Assembly (NCBI RefSeq): GCF_038024125.1
Contig: NZ_CP150662.1
Coordinates: 1,567,501 to 1,631,500 of the forward strand
Direction: 5' to 3'
DNA: 64,000 bases
DNA from: Polaribacter gangjinensis
GTDB taxonomy: Bacteria > Bacteroidota > Bacteroidia > Flavobacteriales > Flavobacteriaceae
Part shown: piece after piece, positions 1 to 9,563 of the stretch
Layout of the letters: the number at the start of each line of letters is the position of its first letter
Position numbering within the stretch: position 1 is the stretch's first letter
Program-made: the position numbers and the translations under genes
The notes under the pieces: generated by a model
What the model was told of the DNA's origin: nothing
The model's input: only the letters and a program-made list of their open reading frames with translations
Databases searched by the model: none

Positions 1-176
1 TCGATTAAGAAATTGTTAAGTCCTTAAAAATCAATAAAAATTACTTGTATATCAACCCATTACTTCATATTAAATTATTGTAACCAAAATTATTCAAAAT
101 TAAATGATTGTTAACAACAACAATTTCTAAAAGAATTATGAGTAAATTTGAACGATTTCTTATCAATAATAGTTTT

Positions 177-878
177 ATGAATAAAAACGATATTAAAATT
201 CTATTGGTAGATGACGAACCAGATATTTTAGAAATAGTTGGTTATAATCTTAAAAACGAAGGTTACGAAGTTTTTACCGCAGAAAATGGTTTAGAGGCTA
301 TAAAAGTCGCAAAAAAACAATTGCCTCATTTGATTTTATTAGACATTATGATGCCAGAAATGGATGGTATTGAAGCTTGTGAAAAAATCAGAAAAATAAA
401 AACCTTAGAAAATGTAATCATTGCATTTTTAACTGCAAGAGGCGAAGATTATTCTCAAGTCGCTGGTTTTGAAGCTGGTGCAGACGATTATATTACCAAA
501 CCTATCAAACCAAAAGTATTGATTAGCAAAATCAAATCGTTGTTAAGAAGGCTAAAATCAGACACGATTGAAGAAGAAGATAACTTAAAAATTGGTGATA
601 TTGTAATCGATAGAGATGAGTATGTAATTTACAAATCCAATAAAAAAATTGAACTTCCAAGAAAAGAATTTGAATTATTTTCATTACTTACTTCAAAACC
701 AGGAAAAGTTTTTAAAAGAGAAGCTATTTTAGATACAGTTTGGGGAAATGAAGTGGTTGTTGGCGGAAGAACTATTGATGTTCATATTCGTAAACTTCGC
801 GAAAAAATTGGTGATGATTACTTTAAAACCGTAAAAGGAGTTGGTTATAAATTTGTATTAAAAGGTCAAGATAAGTAG
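177..878 (+). CDS. PhoB/OmpR-family response regulator
   Basis: DNA-binding response regulator that is phosphorylated by the histidine kinase encoded just downstream. The receiver domain (about residues 5-125) has the acidic pair D12/D13, the phosphoacceptor D56 in LLDIMMPEMDG, T86 and K108. A winged-helix DNA-binding domain follows (about 140-233) and ends in VGYKFV. The frame is open from 108, but the domain begins right after the Met at 177, so I use that start (233 aa, usual for the family). The kinase starts 10 nt downstream, so the two form an operon. The phosphate-type name PhoB is only a similarity; no Pho box is visible upstream. Confidence 0.9.
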   Translation: MNKNDIKILLVDDEPDILEIVGYNLKNEGYEVFTAENGLEAIKVAKKQLPHLILLDIMMPEMDGIEACEKIRKIKTLENVIIAFLTARGEDYSQVAGFEAGADDYITKPIKPKVLISKIKSLLRRLKSDTIEEEDNLKIGDIVIDRDEYVIYKSNKKIELPRKEFELFSLLTSKPGKVFKREAILDTVWGNEVVVGGRTIDVHIRKLREKIGDDYFKTVKGVGYKFVLKGQDK

Positions 879-888
879 TTTTGTAGGT

Positions 889-1929
889 ATGAAATTTAAA
901 AAAACCTACGCATATGCATTTTGGTCAGCGTTATATTTAACGTTGCTTTTTGTAATTATTGCAGCTCTTTCTTATTTTTATTTCAGGGATTTTTTAGGTA
1001 ATTATACCATTTTGGTTGATATATTATTTTTCTTTTTAATTTCCTTTTTTTTCATACAATACAGAGCAGAACATTTTATTTATAGGCGTTTAAAAAAGAT
1101 TTATAACGATGTTTCTATTTTAGATGAAAAAAAATTAAAAAAAGATTCTACCATTACCGATATTGATAATATATCTAAAAGTATGGAAGAATTTGTAGAA
1201 GGTAAAAGGCTAGAAATAAAAAGTTTAACGGAAAGAGATTCTTTTAGAAGAGATTTTTTAGGCAATGTTGCTCATGAGCTAAAAACGCCCCTTTTTACTG
1301 TTCAGGGTTATATTTTAACCTTAATGGAAGGCGCTATCAATGACAAGCAAATCCGGATGAAATACTTGGATAGAGCCAATAAAGGTGTTGAAAGATTGGT
1401 GGCTGTTATCAAAGATTTAGATATGATTGCCAAACTTGAAACGGAGAGTTTAAAGCTAAATATTGAAGTATTTAACATCTTAGAGCTCATTCAAAATGTG
1501 TTTGATTTGTTTGAGATGAAAGCCAAAAAAAGAAATATCTCTTTAAAATTTGATCGTATTTATGAATTCCCAGTTTTTGTTAAAGCTGATGTTGAAAAAA
1601 TTGAACAAGTATTGATAAATCTTGTTGTAAATTCAATTAAATATGGCAAACCAAATGGCACCACCATTGTTGGTGTGGAAAGTTATAATGATAAAAAATT
1701 CATTGTAAAAGTGATTGATAACGGCGAAGGTATTCAAAAACAACATTTATCAAGATTGTTTGAACGCTTTTACAGAGTTGATCAAAGCAGGTCAAGAGAG
1801 CAAGGTGGCTCTGGGTTAGGCTTATCAATTGTAAAACACATCTTGGAAGCACATGATGAAAATATCTTGCTAAAAAGCACTTATGGCGAAGGTTCTGAAT
1901 TTTCTTTTACGGTAGAAAAAGCAAAATAA
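889..1929 (+). CDS. PhoR-like sensor histidine kinase
   Basis: Membrane sensor kinase of 346 aa, partner of the preceding response regulator. Two transmembrane helices lie at about residues 10-32 and 36-57 with almost no periplasmic loop, so the signal is probably sensed in the membrane or cytoplasm. The HisKA box carries H129 in NVAHELKTP. The ATPase domain shows the N box (NLVVNSIKYG), G1 (VIDNGEGI) and G2 (GGSGLGLSIV). The gene converges on purD with only 7 nt between stop codons. Family assignment is secure; the stimulus is unknown. Confidence 0.9.
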   Translation: MKFKKTYAYAFWSALYLTLLFVIIAALSYFYFRDFLGNYTILVDILFFFLISFFFIQYRAEHFIYRRLKKIYNDVSILDEKKLKKDSTITDIDNISKSMEEFVEGKRLEIKSLTERDSFRRDFLGNVAHELKTPLFTVQGYILTLMEGAINDKQIRMKYLDRANKGVERLVAVIKDLDMIAKLETESLKLNIEVFNILELIQNVFDLFEMKAKKRNISLKFDRIYEFPVFVKADVEKIEQVLINLVVNSIKYGKPNGTTIVGVESYNDKKFIVKVIDNGEGIQKQHLSRLFERFYRVDQSRSREQGGSGLGLSIVKHILEAHDENILLKSTYGEGSEFSFTVEKAK

Positions 1930-1936
1930 TTAAAAC

Positions 1937-3211
1937 TTACAGTAAGTCAAACCCAATATCTTTTCTGAAATACATTTTATCAAAACAAATGTTATCAATG
2001 CTTTTATAGCTTTTTGAAAGTGCTTCATCAATTGTATTTCCAAATGAGGTAATTGCCATTACTCTACCTCCATTTGTAACAACTTTACCATTATTTATTG
2101 AAGTTCCTGCATGGAAAACAATCGAATTTTCTACAGATTCAAAACCCGAGATTTCTTTGTTTTTTTCATAATCATTAGGATATCCTCCAGAAACTAACAT
2201 GACTGTTGTGGCTGTTTTTGAGGAAACTTGGAATGATTTTTCATCCAAAGTTTGATTGGCAACACCTTCAAATAAATCAAACAAATCCGATTCAATTCTT
2301 GGAATAACTACCTCTGTTTCAGGATCTCCCATTCTTACATTATATTCAACTACTGATGGATTTCCAGCATCGTTCATCAATCCAATAAAAATAAAACCGC
2401 GATAATCAATTCCGTCTTTTTGTAATCCAGCAATTGTTGGTTTTACAACCAAATCCTCTACTTTTTTAATGAAAGTAGTATCAGCAAATGGCACAGGAGA
2501 AATTGCTCCCATTCCACCAGTATTTAATCCTGTATCACCTTCACCAATTCGTTTATAATCTTTTGCTGAAGGTAAAATTTTGTACGATTTTCCATCTGTC
2601 AAAACAAAAACTGACAATTCAATTCCCTTTAAAAACTCTTCAATAACTACTGTTGATGAGGCTTCACCAAACTTTTGATTAGAAACCATTTCTTCTAATT
2701 CTGATTTAGCTTCTTCTAAAGAGTTTAAAATCAAAACGCCCTTTCCTGCAGCTAAACCATCTGCTTTTAAAACATACGGAGGTTGTAGGGTTTCTAAGAA
2801 TTCAAAGCCTTCAGATAAGTTATTTTTTGTAAATGATTGGTATTTAGCAGTTGGAATTCCGTGCTTTTGCATGAATTGTTTTGAAAAATCTTTACTTCCT
2901 TCTAACAAAGCACCGTCTTTTTTTGGCCCAATAACTGGAATGTTTTTCAACTCATCATCTGACAAAAAAAAGTCATGAATACCTGCAACTAAAGGAGCTT
3001 CAGGACCAACCACAACCATTTGAATTTGGTTGTCTAAAACTATTTTTTTAACCGCTTTAAAATCAGTTGGATTGATATTTACATTGATTGCTATTTCTTG
3101 AGTCCCTGCATTTCCTGGAGCTACAAAAAGTTTAGAAATCCTTTTACTTTCAGATAATTTGTATGCAAAAGCATGTTCTCTTCCTCCTGATCCTAAAATA
3201 AGTACATTCAT
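1937..3211 (-). CDS. purD: phosphoribosylamine--glycine ligase
   Basis: GAR synthetase of de novo purine synthesis: joins glycine to 5-phosphoribosylamine using ATP in the cytoplasm. The length of 424 aa is typical. The N-terminal nucleotide-binding motif VLILGSGGREHA, the ATP-grasp core with LKADGLAAGKGV, and the signature VRMGDPETEVV are all visible. It is monocistronic: the polysaccharide genes downstream in the minus direction belong to a unit transcribed towards it from 13 kb, and its own promoter sits directly upstream. Confidence 0.96.
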   Translation of the reverse strand: MNVLILGSGGREHAFAYKLSESKRISKLFVAPGNAGTQEIAINVNINPTDFKAVKKIVLDNQIQMVVVGPEAPLVAGIHDFFLSDDELKNIPVIGPKKDGALLEGSKDFSKQFMQKHGIPTAKYQSFTKNNLSEGFEFLETLQPPYVLKADGLAAGKGVLILNSLEEAKSELEEMVSNQKFGEASSTVVIEEFLKGIELSVFVLTDGKSYKILPSAKDYKRIGEGDTGLNTGGMGAISPVPFADTTFIKKVEDLVVKPTIAGLQKDGIDYRGFIFIGLMNDAGNPSVVEYNVRMGDPETEVVIPRIESDLFDLFEGVANQTLDEKSFQVSSKTATTVMLVSGGYPNDYEKNKEISGFESVENSIVFHAGTSINNGKVVTNGGRVMAITSFGNTIDEALSKSYKSIDNICFDKMYFRKDIGFDLL

Positions 3212-3233
3212 GATTTTTGTTTTGATTTGACTG

Positions 3234-3260
3234 CAAATATATTTTAAAAAAAGTTGGCAA
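3234..3260 (-). promoter_or_regulatory. predicted promoter of purD
   Basis: Reading the minus strand, a TATATTTG box (3234-3241) matches the Bacteroidota -7 consensus TAnnTTTG, with TTG 16 nt upstream (3258-3260). The box lies 22 nt before the purD start codon. It fits between the two genes, which are 49 nt apart. Confidence 0.5.
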
Positions 3261-4034
3261 TTAAAATCCCCATTTTAAAAAATATTTTATTGCGGATGAA
3301 GTGTGTCTTAAAAACAAATTAAAATCTTTAGATGAGCCTTTTTTTAGCACATGAATAATTTCCTCTTTGGGATAATATAATTTTTGCATATCTAAACGTT
3401 CAATTTTTTTACAAATATCAACATCTTCCATATATAAGAAATATCTTTCATCAAAACCTTGTAACCTTAAAAAGTCTTTAGTTTTGTATATATGAAAACA
3501 ACCAGTAATATATTCTGCAAAAAAAGAAGAATGTAAATCTTTGTCATTATACTTTCCTTTTTCAATATAATTCTTAAAAAAAAACTCTAAAAACTTAAAT
3601 CTCCTTGCTATCAACTCAAGTATTTTTGGATACCTTCTACATGAAAATTGATGTTTCCCATCTGGAAAAATTACCTTTGGAGCAATCATTGAAACAATTT
3701 CGTGCCTATTTAGCTTTTTTATTAAGTTTGGAATTACTTCAGGAAGAAAGCTTACATCAGGGTTTAATATTAAATGATTTTTAGAGAGGTTTTTTATTTT
3801 GTTTAAAATAATATTATGACCAGCTCCAAAACCAATATTTTTTCCTACAGCAATATATTCTATATCTATATGATTAAATGAGTTCTTATAATCACTCTTT
3901 TCATTATTATCAATCAAAAAAAGCTTTTTTTTTAGAGGAGTGTTTAAAAAACAATGAATGGTATGTGTTAATTCTTCAATGTTTTCTTTGTATAATACTA
4001 TAGATGCTGAAATATCTATTTTTTTTTCCTCCAT
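3261..4034 (-). CDS. GT2 glycosyltransferase, rhamnosyltransferase-like
   Basis: Family 2 (GT-A fold) glycosyltransferase of 257 aa that would add one sugar to the lipid-linked repeat unit at the cytoplasmic face. Visible motifs are SIVLYKE near the N terminus, GKNIGFGAGHN, the DxD-like NPDVSF, and YFLYMEDVDIC, which resemble WbbL-type rhamnosyltransferases. It is the last gene of the polysaccharide operon, 2 nt after the initiating transferase gene. A decayed rhamnose-pathway gene (rfbC) in the same cluster is compatible with a rhamnose substrate, but the donor sugar is not proved. Confidence 0.83.
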   Translation of the reverse strand: MEEKKIDISASIVLYKENIEELTHTIHCFLNTPLKKKLFLIDNNEKSDYKNSFNHIDIEYIAVGKNIGFGAGHNIILNKIKNLSKNHLILNPDVSFLPEVIPNLIKKLNRHEIVSMIAPKVIFPDGKHQFSCRRYPKILELIARRFKFLEFFFKNYIEKGKYNDKDLHSSFFAEYITGCFHIYKTKDFLRLQGFDERYFLYMEDVDICKKIERLDMQKLYYPKEEIIHVLKKGSSKDFNLFLRHTSSAIKYFLKWGF

Positions 4035-4036
4035 TT

Positions 4037-5398
4037 TTAGTATGCTTTGTCTTGCCCTTTAAAAACATTTAAAACTGTCAGAACAATAATTTTTATATCT
4101 AAAAATAAAGACCAATTTTCAATATAAAATATATCTAATCGAACTCTATTTTCTATATCTGATTTTTCTTTTATTTCTCCCCTATATCCAGAAACTTGAG
4201 CTAAACCTGTTATTCCAGGTTTTACCGAATTTCTTAATATATAATTCTCTATTTCTAAAAGGTATTTTTCAGTTTGAACATTTATATGAGGTCTTGGACC
4301 AACAACACTCATATCTCCTAAAAGAACATTGAAAAATTGAGGTAATTCATCTAAACTTGTCTTTCTTAAAAAAGCACCTACTTTTGTTAATCTATGATCA
4401 TTTTTTGATGCGGATATTTTATCTGCTAAATCGTTATTCTTCATGGATCTAATTTTATAACAGTAAAACTGCCTTCCCTTAATACCATCTCGTTTTTGTT
4501 TGAAAAAAAAATTTCCTCTAGAATCAATTTTTACAACAATCCAAAGTATTGGTAATAACCAAGAAAGAAGGAAAATACATATTATTAAAGAAAATATAAT
4601 ATCAAAAAGTCTTTTAATTATATGAGTTTCAATCTTTTCGAAAGGAAGCTCCTTTGGTTTTATAATTGGCAAAGTACCATAGTATTCTAATGTAAAATCT
4701 TTACTATAAATAGCTTTATTTTCAGGAATTAACCTAAACATAATCTTTCTTTTATCACAGAACTTTCTAATTTCATGAATTTTATGAATTGCAAGAGATT
4801 CTTCTTCGCAATAGACTTCATCTATTTCGTTTTTTTCTATAAATTCTAAACCTTCTTTTATTGTTCCTATATGTTTATTTAATTTACTCTGCTTATCTGA
4901 AAAAAATCCATGAAAACGATATCCAAAATCTTGTCTTTTATTGAATAAGCTTGCTACGCTTTGAGCTGACTTACTTTGTCCAAAAATAACAACTCTTCTA
5001 TAATTATTTCCAATTTGACGATAGTATTTTAAAAGAAAAAAGGTAAGGAATTTAAAAAGAGTAATGAAAATAATAATAGAAAAAAAAATATTTGATTGTT
5101 TACTTACAACATGCCCTTCTTCAAAAATAGAAAAATAAGAGAAAAATGCTAAAGTAAAAATAAAAAACTGAGTAAATAATAATTTAAGTAGAGTTAGTAA
5201 ATGAGTATATCTATAAACATAATAAAATTTCGTATAGATAGAAATTAATAACCAAAGTAAAGTTAAATAAGCACTGAATTTTAAATTTAAAATCTCAATA
5301 TCTGAGAATAAATATACAACAGTATTAATAGTCACTAAATCAAATAAAATTATAAGTGGACTTATTAGAATTGAGTATTTTTTTATTTTGGCAAACAC
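4037..5398 (-). CDS. polyprenyl glycosylphosphotransferase (WcaJ-type initiating transferase)
   Basis: Transfers the first sugar-1-phosphate (often glucose in WcaJ relatives) to undecaprenyl phosphate, starting repeat-unit assembly at the inner membrane. Its 453 aa have four N-terminal membrane helices, a central Rossmann-like region (VVIFGQSKSA), one further helix near residue 270, and the Bac_transf catalytic domain with FKQKRDG, KIRSM, RKTSLDELPQ and VGPRPH. The stop of the upstream GT4 gene overlaps this start by one base, indicating translational coupling. Confidence 0.92.
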   Translation of the reverse strand: MFAKIKKYSILISPLIILFDLVTINTVVYLFSDIEILNLKFSAYLTLLWLLISIYTKFYYVYRYTHLLTLLKLLFTQFFIFTLAFFSYFSIFEEGHVVSKQSNIFFSIIIFITLFKFLTFFLLKYYRQIGNNYRRVVIFGQSKSAQSVASLFNKRQDFGYRFHGFFSDKQSKLNKHIGTIKEGLEFIEKNEIDEVYCEEESLAIHKIHEIRKFCDKRKIMFRLIPENKAIYSKDFTLEYYGTLPIIKPKELPFEKIETHIIKRLFDIIFSLIICIFLLSWLLPILWIVVKIDSRGNFFFKQKRDGIKGRQFYCYKIRSMKNNDLADKISASKNDHRLTKVGAFLRKTSLDELPQFFNVLLGDMSVVGPRPHINVQTEKYLLEIENYILRNSVKPGITGLAQVSGYRGEIKEKSDIENRVRLDIFYIENWSLFLDIKIIVLTVLNVFKGQDKAY

Positions 5399-6627
5399 TA
5401 TTTAACTATTAAATTTAAAGTATTTTTGAACTCATTTAAAATCATATCTTTAGAGAAATTTTTTATAACAAACTCTCTAGCACTTTTTCCATAAATTTCT
5501 TTTAATTCATAATCTTCTTTAATTTTTTTTACAAAATCTACTACTTGATTGATATCTTTTTCATGAAAATATTTACCTGCATTGGATGAATTTATTATTG
5601 TTGCTACTTCAGATTTTAAATTACCTGTTATTATTGATGGTCTTTTACTTGACATCATTGCTAAAATCTTTGATGGCATAACTGTATCTATTACATCATT
5701 TTTCTGAAATAAAACATGTAAATCAGCACTGCACAATAAATCAGAAAGTTCAGAATATTTAACTGGGCTATAAAAATAAATATTATTTAAATCTAATAAT
5801 TTTTCTTCTAACCAAACTCTTTTACTTCCATTACCCACCACAATAACCTCAATATCTTTTAAAGGCTCTAAATATTTTACAAAGTCTATAAAAAATTCCC
5901 AATCTTGTTTTTCTCCTATATTTCCTGAATAAAGAATCTTAAACTTTAAAGAACTTAAAAATTTATGCCTTTTAAAGTTATTCGGTTTAATAAAATTAGG
6001 ATCAACCCAATTTGGTAATAATTTTTGATTTTTATTATTACCAACTTTTTGGCTTAATTTAAAAGTCATTGAATTACTTATAGTGCTTAAAAAATCAGCT
6101 GATTTTAATAGTCTTTTTTCTATCCAAAATAAAGTTTTAAATAATATACCAACATTGACTTTATTTTTAATCAAATTAGAATCGGAAACTGCGTCAAATT
6201 CAAAATCTTGAATATGAACCCAAAGTTTTGCTCCTTTAACTTTAGACAACATCTTTCCTATTAAAACTGTTCCTATAAAAGGAACTATACAAAGAACTAC
6301 ATCTGCTTTTTTTATTTTAAAACAATTAATTAAAGTTCCAAAAGAAAAATCAATTAAATGAAGAATTCTTTTTGTTAAAATTGGGTTTTTGGGAACATAT
6401 TGTTTATACCTAAAAATATTTACACCATTAATATTTTCATTTAAAAAAAATTTTCTAAACTTATACTTTTCATTTATTTTCCATGCTGGATAGTATGGAA
6501 AACCTGTGACAACAGTTACTTCAAAATCATTATCATTTAAATATTCAGCAAATTGAGTTGTATACAATCCAATTGCAGTATCCTCTGGAAAATAGTTTAT
6601 TCCTATAATTGTAATCCTCTTTTTCAA
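5398..6627 (-). CDS. GT4 glycosyltransferase, WcaI-like
   Basis: GT-B fold glycosyltransferase of 409 aa. The N terminus (ITIIGINYFPEDTAIG) and the FPYYPAW segment are typical of the colanic-acid WcaI group, and the C-terminal domain has YSGNIGEKQ and PSKILAMM near the nucleotide-sugar site. It follows the WcaF-like gene by 83 nt and overlaps the initiating transferase gene by one base. WcaI, WcaJ and WcaF homologues together suggest a colanic-acid-like assembly route; the sugar added is unknown. Confidence 0.87.
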   Translation of the reverse strand: MKKRITIIGINYFPEDTAIGLYTTQFAEYLNDNDFEVTVVTGFPYYPAWKINEKYKFRKFFLNENINGVNIFRYKQYVPKNPILTKRILHLIDFSFGTLINCFKIKKADVVLCIVPFIGTVLIGKMLSKVKGAKLWVHIQDFEFDAVSDSNLIKNKVNVGILFKTLFWIEKRLLKSADFLSTISNSMTFKLSQKVGNNKNQKLLPNWVDPNFIKPNNFKRHKFLSSLKFKILYSGNIGEKQDWEFFIDFVKYLEPLKDIEVIVVGNGSKRVWLEEKLLDLNNIYFYSPVKYSELSDLLCSADLHVLFQKNDVIDTVMPSKILAMMSSKRPSIITGNLKSEVATIINSSNAGKYFHEKDINQVVDFVKKIKEDYELKEIYGKSAREFVIKNFSKDMILNEFKNTLNLIVK

Positions 6628-6710
6628 AATAGATTGATACTTTTAAATTAAACAATAAATAAACAAATGCTAAAAATAAATAATTTAAATTGGTGATAGG
6701 TATTTTAAAA

Positions 6711-7259
6711 TTAACTAAATCTATTTTTTATAACTTTCGCAGGATTACCCATGCAAACTTTATTTTCTGGTAAATTTTTATAAACACTGCTTCTAGATCC
6801 AACTACAGTACCTTTCTCAATTGTAATTCCAGGAGCAACAAAAACATCTGCTGCCAACCAACATTGATCTTTGATGGTAATTTTCTTTGAATAAATCAAA
6901 AAATCCTCTCTTGTATAATCATGAGATGCGGCACATAAATATGATTTTTGAGAGATAACAACATTGTTTCCAATTTCAATTTCTCCTAAAGAATATAAAA
7001 CCACATCATCACCAATCCAAGAAAAATCTCCTATTGAAACTTTCCATGGATATGTTGTTCTAACTGTTGGTCTTATTATAACTTTTTTGCCAATTTTAGC
7101 GCCAAAAAGTCTTAATAAAAAACGTCTAAAACCATACATAAATTGTGGAGATGTTCCAAAAAAAAGACTCTGTACTAACCACCAAAGTTGAACTGTAAAG
7201 GCATTTCTTCCCCTAAAATTCTTTGGTAATATTGACTTATTAAGTTGTTGAATTTGCAT
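6711..7259 (-). CDS. WcaF-like O-acetyltransferase (left-handed beta-helix)
   Basis: Acetyl-CoA-dependent transferase of 182 aa that probably decorates the polysaccharide. Hexapeptide repeats run from about residue 55 to 165 (IGKKVIIRPTV, IGDDVVLYS, IGNNVVISQ), with the catalytic-type His in AASHDYT and the usual C-terminal GNPAKVIKNR. Its start overlaps the end of the upstream glycosyltransferase gene by 20 nt, so the two are likely coupled. A start at MQIQ gives the full family length. Confidence 0.88.
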   Translation of the reverse strand: MQIQQLNKSILPKNFRGRNAFTVQLWWLVQSLFFGTSPQFMYGFRRFLLRLFGAKIGKKVIIRPTVRTTYPWKVSIGDFSWIGDDVVLYSLGEIEIGNNVVISQKSYLCAASHDYTREDFLIYSKKITIKDQCWLAADVFVAPGITIEKGTVVGSRSSVYKNLPENKVCMGNPAKVIKNRFS

Positions 7260-8322
7260 AAAATACTTTTAATATTTCCTCTGAGAATTTATAAACGGTA
7301 AAATTATCTAAAAAATAGTTTTTGTTGTTAGTTGCAATCTGCTTTATTATACTTTTATTTTTATCAATTTCTAAAAGACGCATAACAATATCATTTGAAT
7401 TTTCTGCATCTACAAAAAATCCATTAATCCCTTCTTTTAAAATATCAGGAATTCCTGCGAAATTAGTCGTAATTATCAAATTTTCAGTTGCTAAAGCTTC
7501 TAAAATTGATATTGGCTGACCTTCCATTTTATAAAACGTTGGCAATATAAAAATAGTGCTCCATTGTAATAATTGTTTCTTGTCTTCTCCTGAAACTATG
7601 CCAACATATTGAGTGTTTTTCAATTCGTTAATTTTGCTTAAAATTTTATATTCTAAGGAACCATCAATATTTCCAGCAATTTTTGCTTCATATTGAATAT
7701 TTTCTGCTTCAAGCTGTTTTAAAGCTTCTAACAAATTGAAAATTCCTTTTTCCTCCATTAAATTACTTAAAAAAACAATTTTAATGCTGTCGAAACTTTT
7801 TTCATGCATATTTTGGTACAGATATTCTTCCGCAAAATTATGAACGACAGTAATTTTAGATTCATCTATAAATGGCAATAAATTGCTTTTTAATGAAGAT
7901 GAAAGAACAATTCCTTTTGTGAATTTAGAAATCAAAAACTTAAATAATTTCTTTTTAAAACCCTTTAATTGTTTGTATTGAAGTCCTAAATAATTTCCAT
8001 GAACATGAATAATAAGTTCTTTTTTCAGTAAAGAGGCTAGTAATATAAAAGTCGTATATTTTAAAATTCCAAAAAAAGTTTGTCCTGGTGTTGTATAAAT
8101 AATGTCACTTTTGAAAACTTTGTAACAAAAAACATTAAGTTTTAAAAAAAAAAATAATTTTTTGAATGAGAATGATCCAATTGAATCACTAAAAATTGGA
8201 AAAGAAGTATTAATAATTGAAACTTCGCTTTGTTTTTTAAGTATGTTTTTTACTACTTTATTTGAGACTGAAACTCCTGAAATAGGATCTGGAAATGGGC
8301 CAATCATTAAAATTTTTTTCAT
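7240..8322 (-). CDS. GT4-type glycosyltransferase
   Basis: GT-B fold glycosyltransferase of 360 aa. The N-terminal acceptor domain starts MIGPFPDPISGVSVSN and contains HVHGNYLG; the C-terminal donor domain has FLSNLMEEKGI, PTFYKMEGQPISILEA (with the ExxE-type site) and the loop GIPDIL. It overlaps the upstream ligase/polymerase gene by 4 nt and the downstream WcaF-like gene by 20 nt, so it is an internal gene of one transcript. Donor and acceptor cannot be told from the sequence. Confidence 0.86.
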   Translation of the reverse strand: MKKILMIGPFPDPISGVSVSNKVVKNILKKQSEVSIINTSFPIFSDSIGSFSFKKLFFFLKLNVFCYKVFKSDIIYTTPGQTFFGILKYTTFILLASLLKKELIIHVHGNYLGLQYKQLKGFKKKLFKFLISKFTKGIVLSSSLKSNLLPFIDESKITVVHNFAEEYLYQNMHEKSFDSIKIVFLSNLMEEKGIFNLLEALKQLEAENIQYEAKIAGNIDGSLEYKILSKINELKNTQYVGIVSGEDKKQLLQWSTIFILPTFYKMEGQPISILEALATENLIITTNFAGIPDILKEGINGFFVDAENSNDIVMRLLEIDKNKSIIKQIATNNKNYFLDNFTVYKFSEEILKVFYANSTT

Positions 8323-9563
8323 TTGATATTTTTATTCTTAAAATTCCAATTAGACTTAAGCAAGAAATTTATAAAAAAAGCATAAACTAAAACTCCTGAT
8401 TCTCTCTCTAAAATATTTTCGGACAACATATTTAAACATAAAAAAACAAATAAGCAGATAAACAAAATATCATTTCTAATTATTGATATTTTTAAAATAT
8501 AAAATAAATAAACCATAAATATAATAAACCCAAATAATCCAAGAGATACTAAATAACTTAAATATTGATTATGTGTGTTATAATTCTGATATTTAATTTG
8601 AAGTTTATTTACTAATCTATCTGATAAATTAATATCAGCATCTCCAGTGCCAATACCTAATAAAGGATTTTTTAAAAATATATCAATGGCTGTTCTATAT
8701 AAATAAACTCTCTTACCAATTGAGGTTTCTGGATCATAAATAACTGATGATATTTTTTTAAATTCATTAAAACTATTTTGGTCTTTATATCTTGGAAAAA
8801 AAACAACTCCTAAAAAAATAAGAATAATAAAAATGACATAATAAAACAAAGTTCGATTTTTATTAACATTTTTCTTAAAATTTAAAATTAAATAAATTAA
8901 ACCTACAATAATTAGAGATATTATTGCCATTCTTTTATTAATTATCGCTAAAAGCAAAACTGAAAATAAAATGAATATTGAATTTAATAATTTCAGATTA
9001 TTATTTTTTAAGGTTTTATGAATAAAAAAAGAAAAAATTAGACTAACACCTACATTTAAGGCTAAATAAATTGGATGTATTTGATATTTTGAATAAATAG
9101 ATATGTTCATCAAAGTATTATTATGCTGTATTATATAACTTAAAGTTCGCTCTTCGAAAATTTTAAAGTAAAAAAAAATAGATAAAGAAAAGATAAAGGT
9201 AGCAAAGCAGAAAAAACCTAAAATATAATTTAATCTATTTTCTATTTGCCATTTTATTTCTTTTTTTGGAATCAAGGCAAAACATAAAGGGTATAATAAA
9301 AGTGATGATCTAGTCTCTAATGCTTTTAAACCATAATAAATGTTTTGTGTATTTAACATGCCCAAAAGTAAAATTAAATAAGGTATTGATGTAAAAACAA
9401 AAAAATATTTATCTACTCTCCTAGTTGTCATATAACTATAGAAGGAAAGAATGAATAAAAAAAGGATTGGTATAAATTTGAAGTTCCTTGGAAAAAGAAG
9501 TAAAGTTGCGTTTAAGCAAAGAATAATTGTAAAAATTAAATTGAATTTTTTATTAAGTATCAT
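8319..9563 (-). CDS. O-antigen ligase/polymerase family membrane protein
   Basis: Polytopic inner-membrane protein of 414 aa with about ten to twelve hydrophobic helices. It carries the Wzy_C/WaaL region: NPLLGIGTGDAD followed by NYNTHNQYLSYLVSLGLFG, the loop that holds the essential His in ligases. It either polymerises repeat units or ligates the chain to lipid A-core. A second polymerase-like gene follows upstream (9560-10948, 4-nt overlap), so one of the two may be ligase and the other polymerase. Confidence 0.82.
   Translation of the reverse strand: MILNKKFNLIFTIILCLNATLLLFPRNFKFIPILFLFILSFYSYMTTRRVDKYFFVFTSIPYLILLLGMLNTQNIYYGLKALETRSSLLLYPLCFALIPKKEIKWQIENRLNYILGFFCFATFIFSLSIFFYFKIFEERTLSYIIQHNNTLMNISIYSKYQIHPIYLALNVGVSLIFSFFIHKTLKNNNLKLLNSIFILFSVLLLAIINKRMAIISLIIVGLIYLILNFKKNVNKNRTLFYYVIFIILIFLGVVFFPRYKDQNSFNEFKKISSVIYDPETSIGKRVYLYRTAIDIFLKNPLLGIGTGDADINLSDRLVNKLQIKYQNYNTHNQYLSYLVSLGLFGFIIFMVYLFYILKISIIRNDILFICLFVFLCLNMLSENILERESGVLVYAFFINFLLKSNWNFKNKNIK

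Noticed and set aside
1..107. Possible end of an upstream gene or regulatory element at the left edge
   Set aside because: No reading frame, hairpin or promoter box that I could support.
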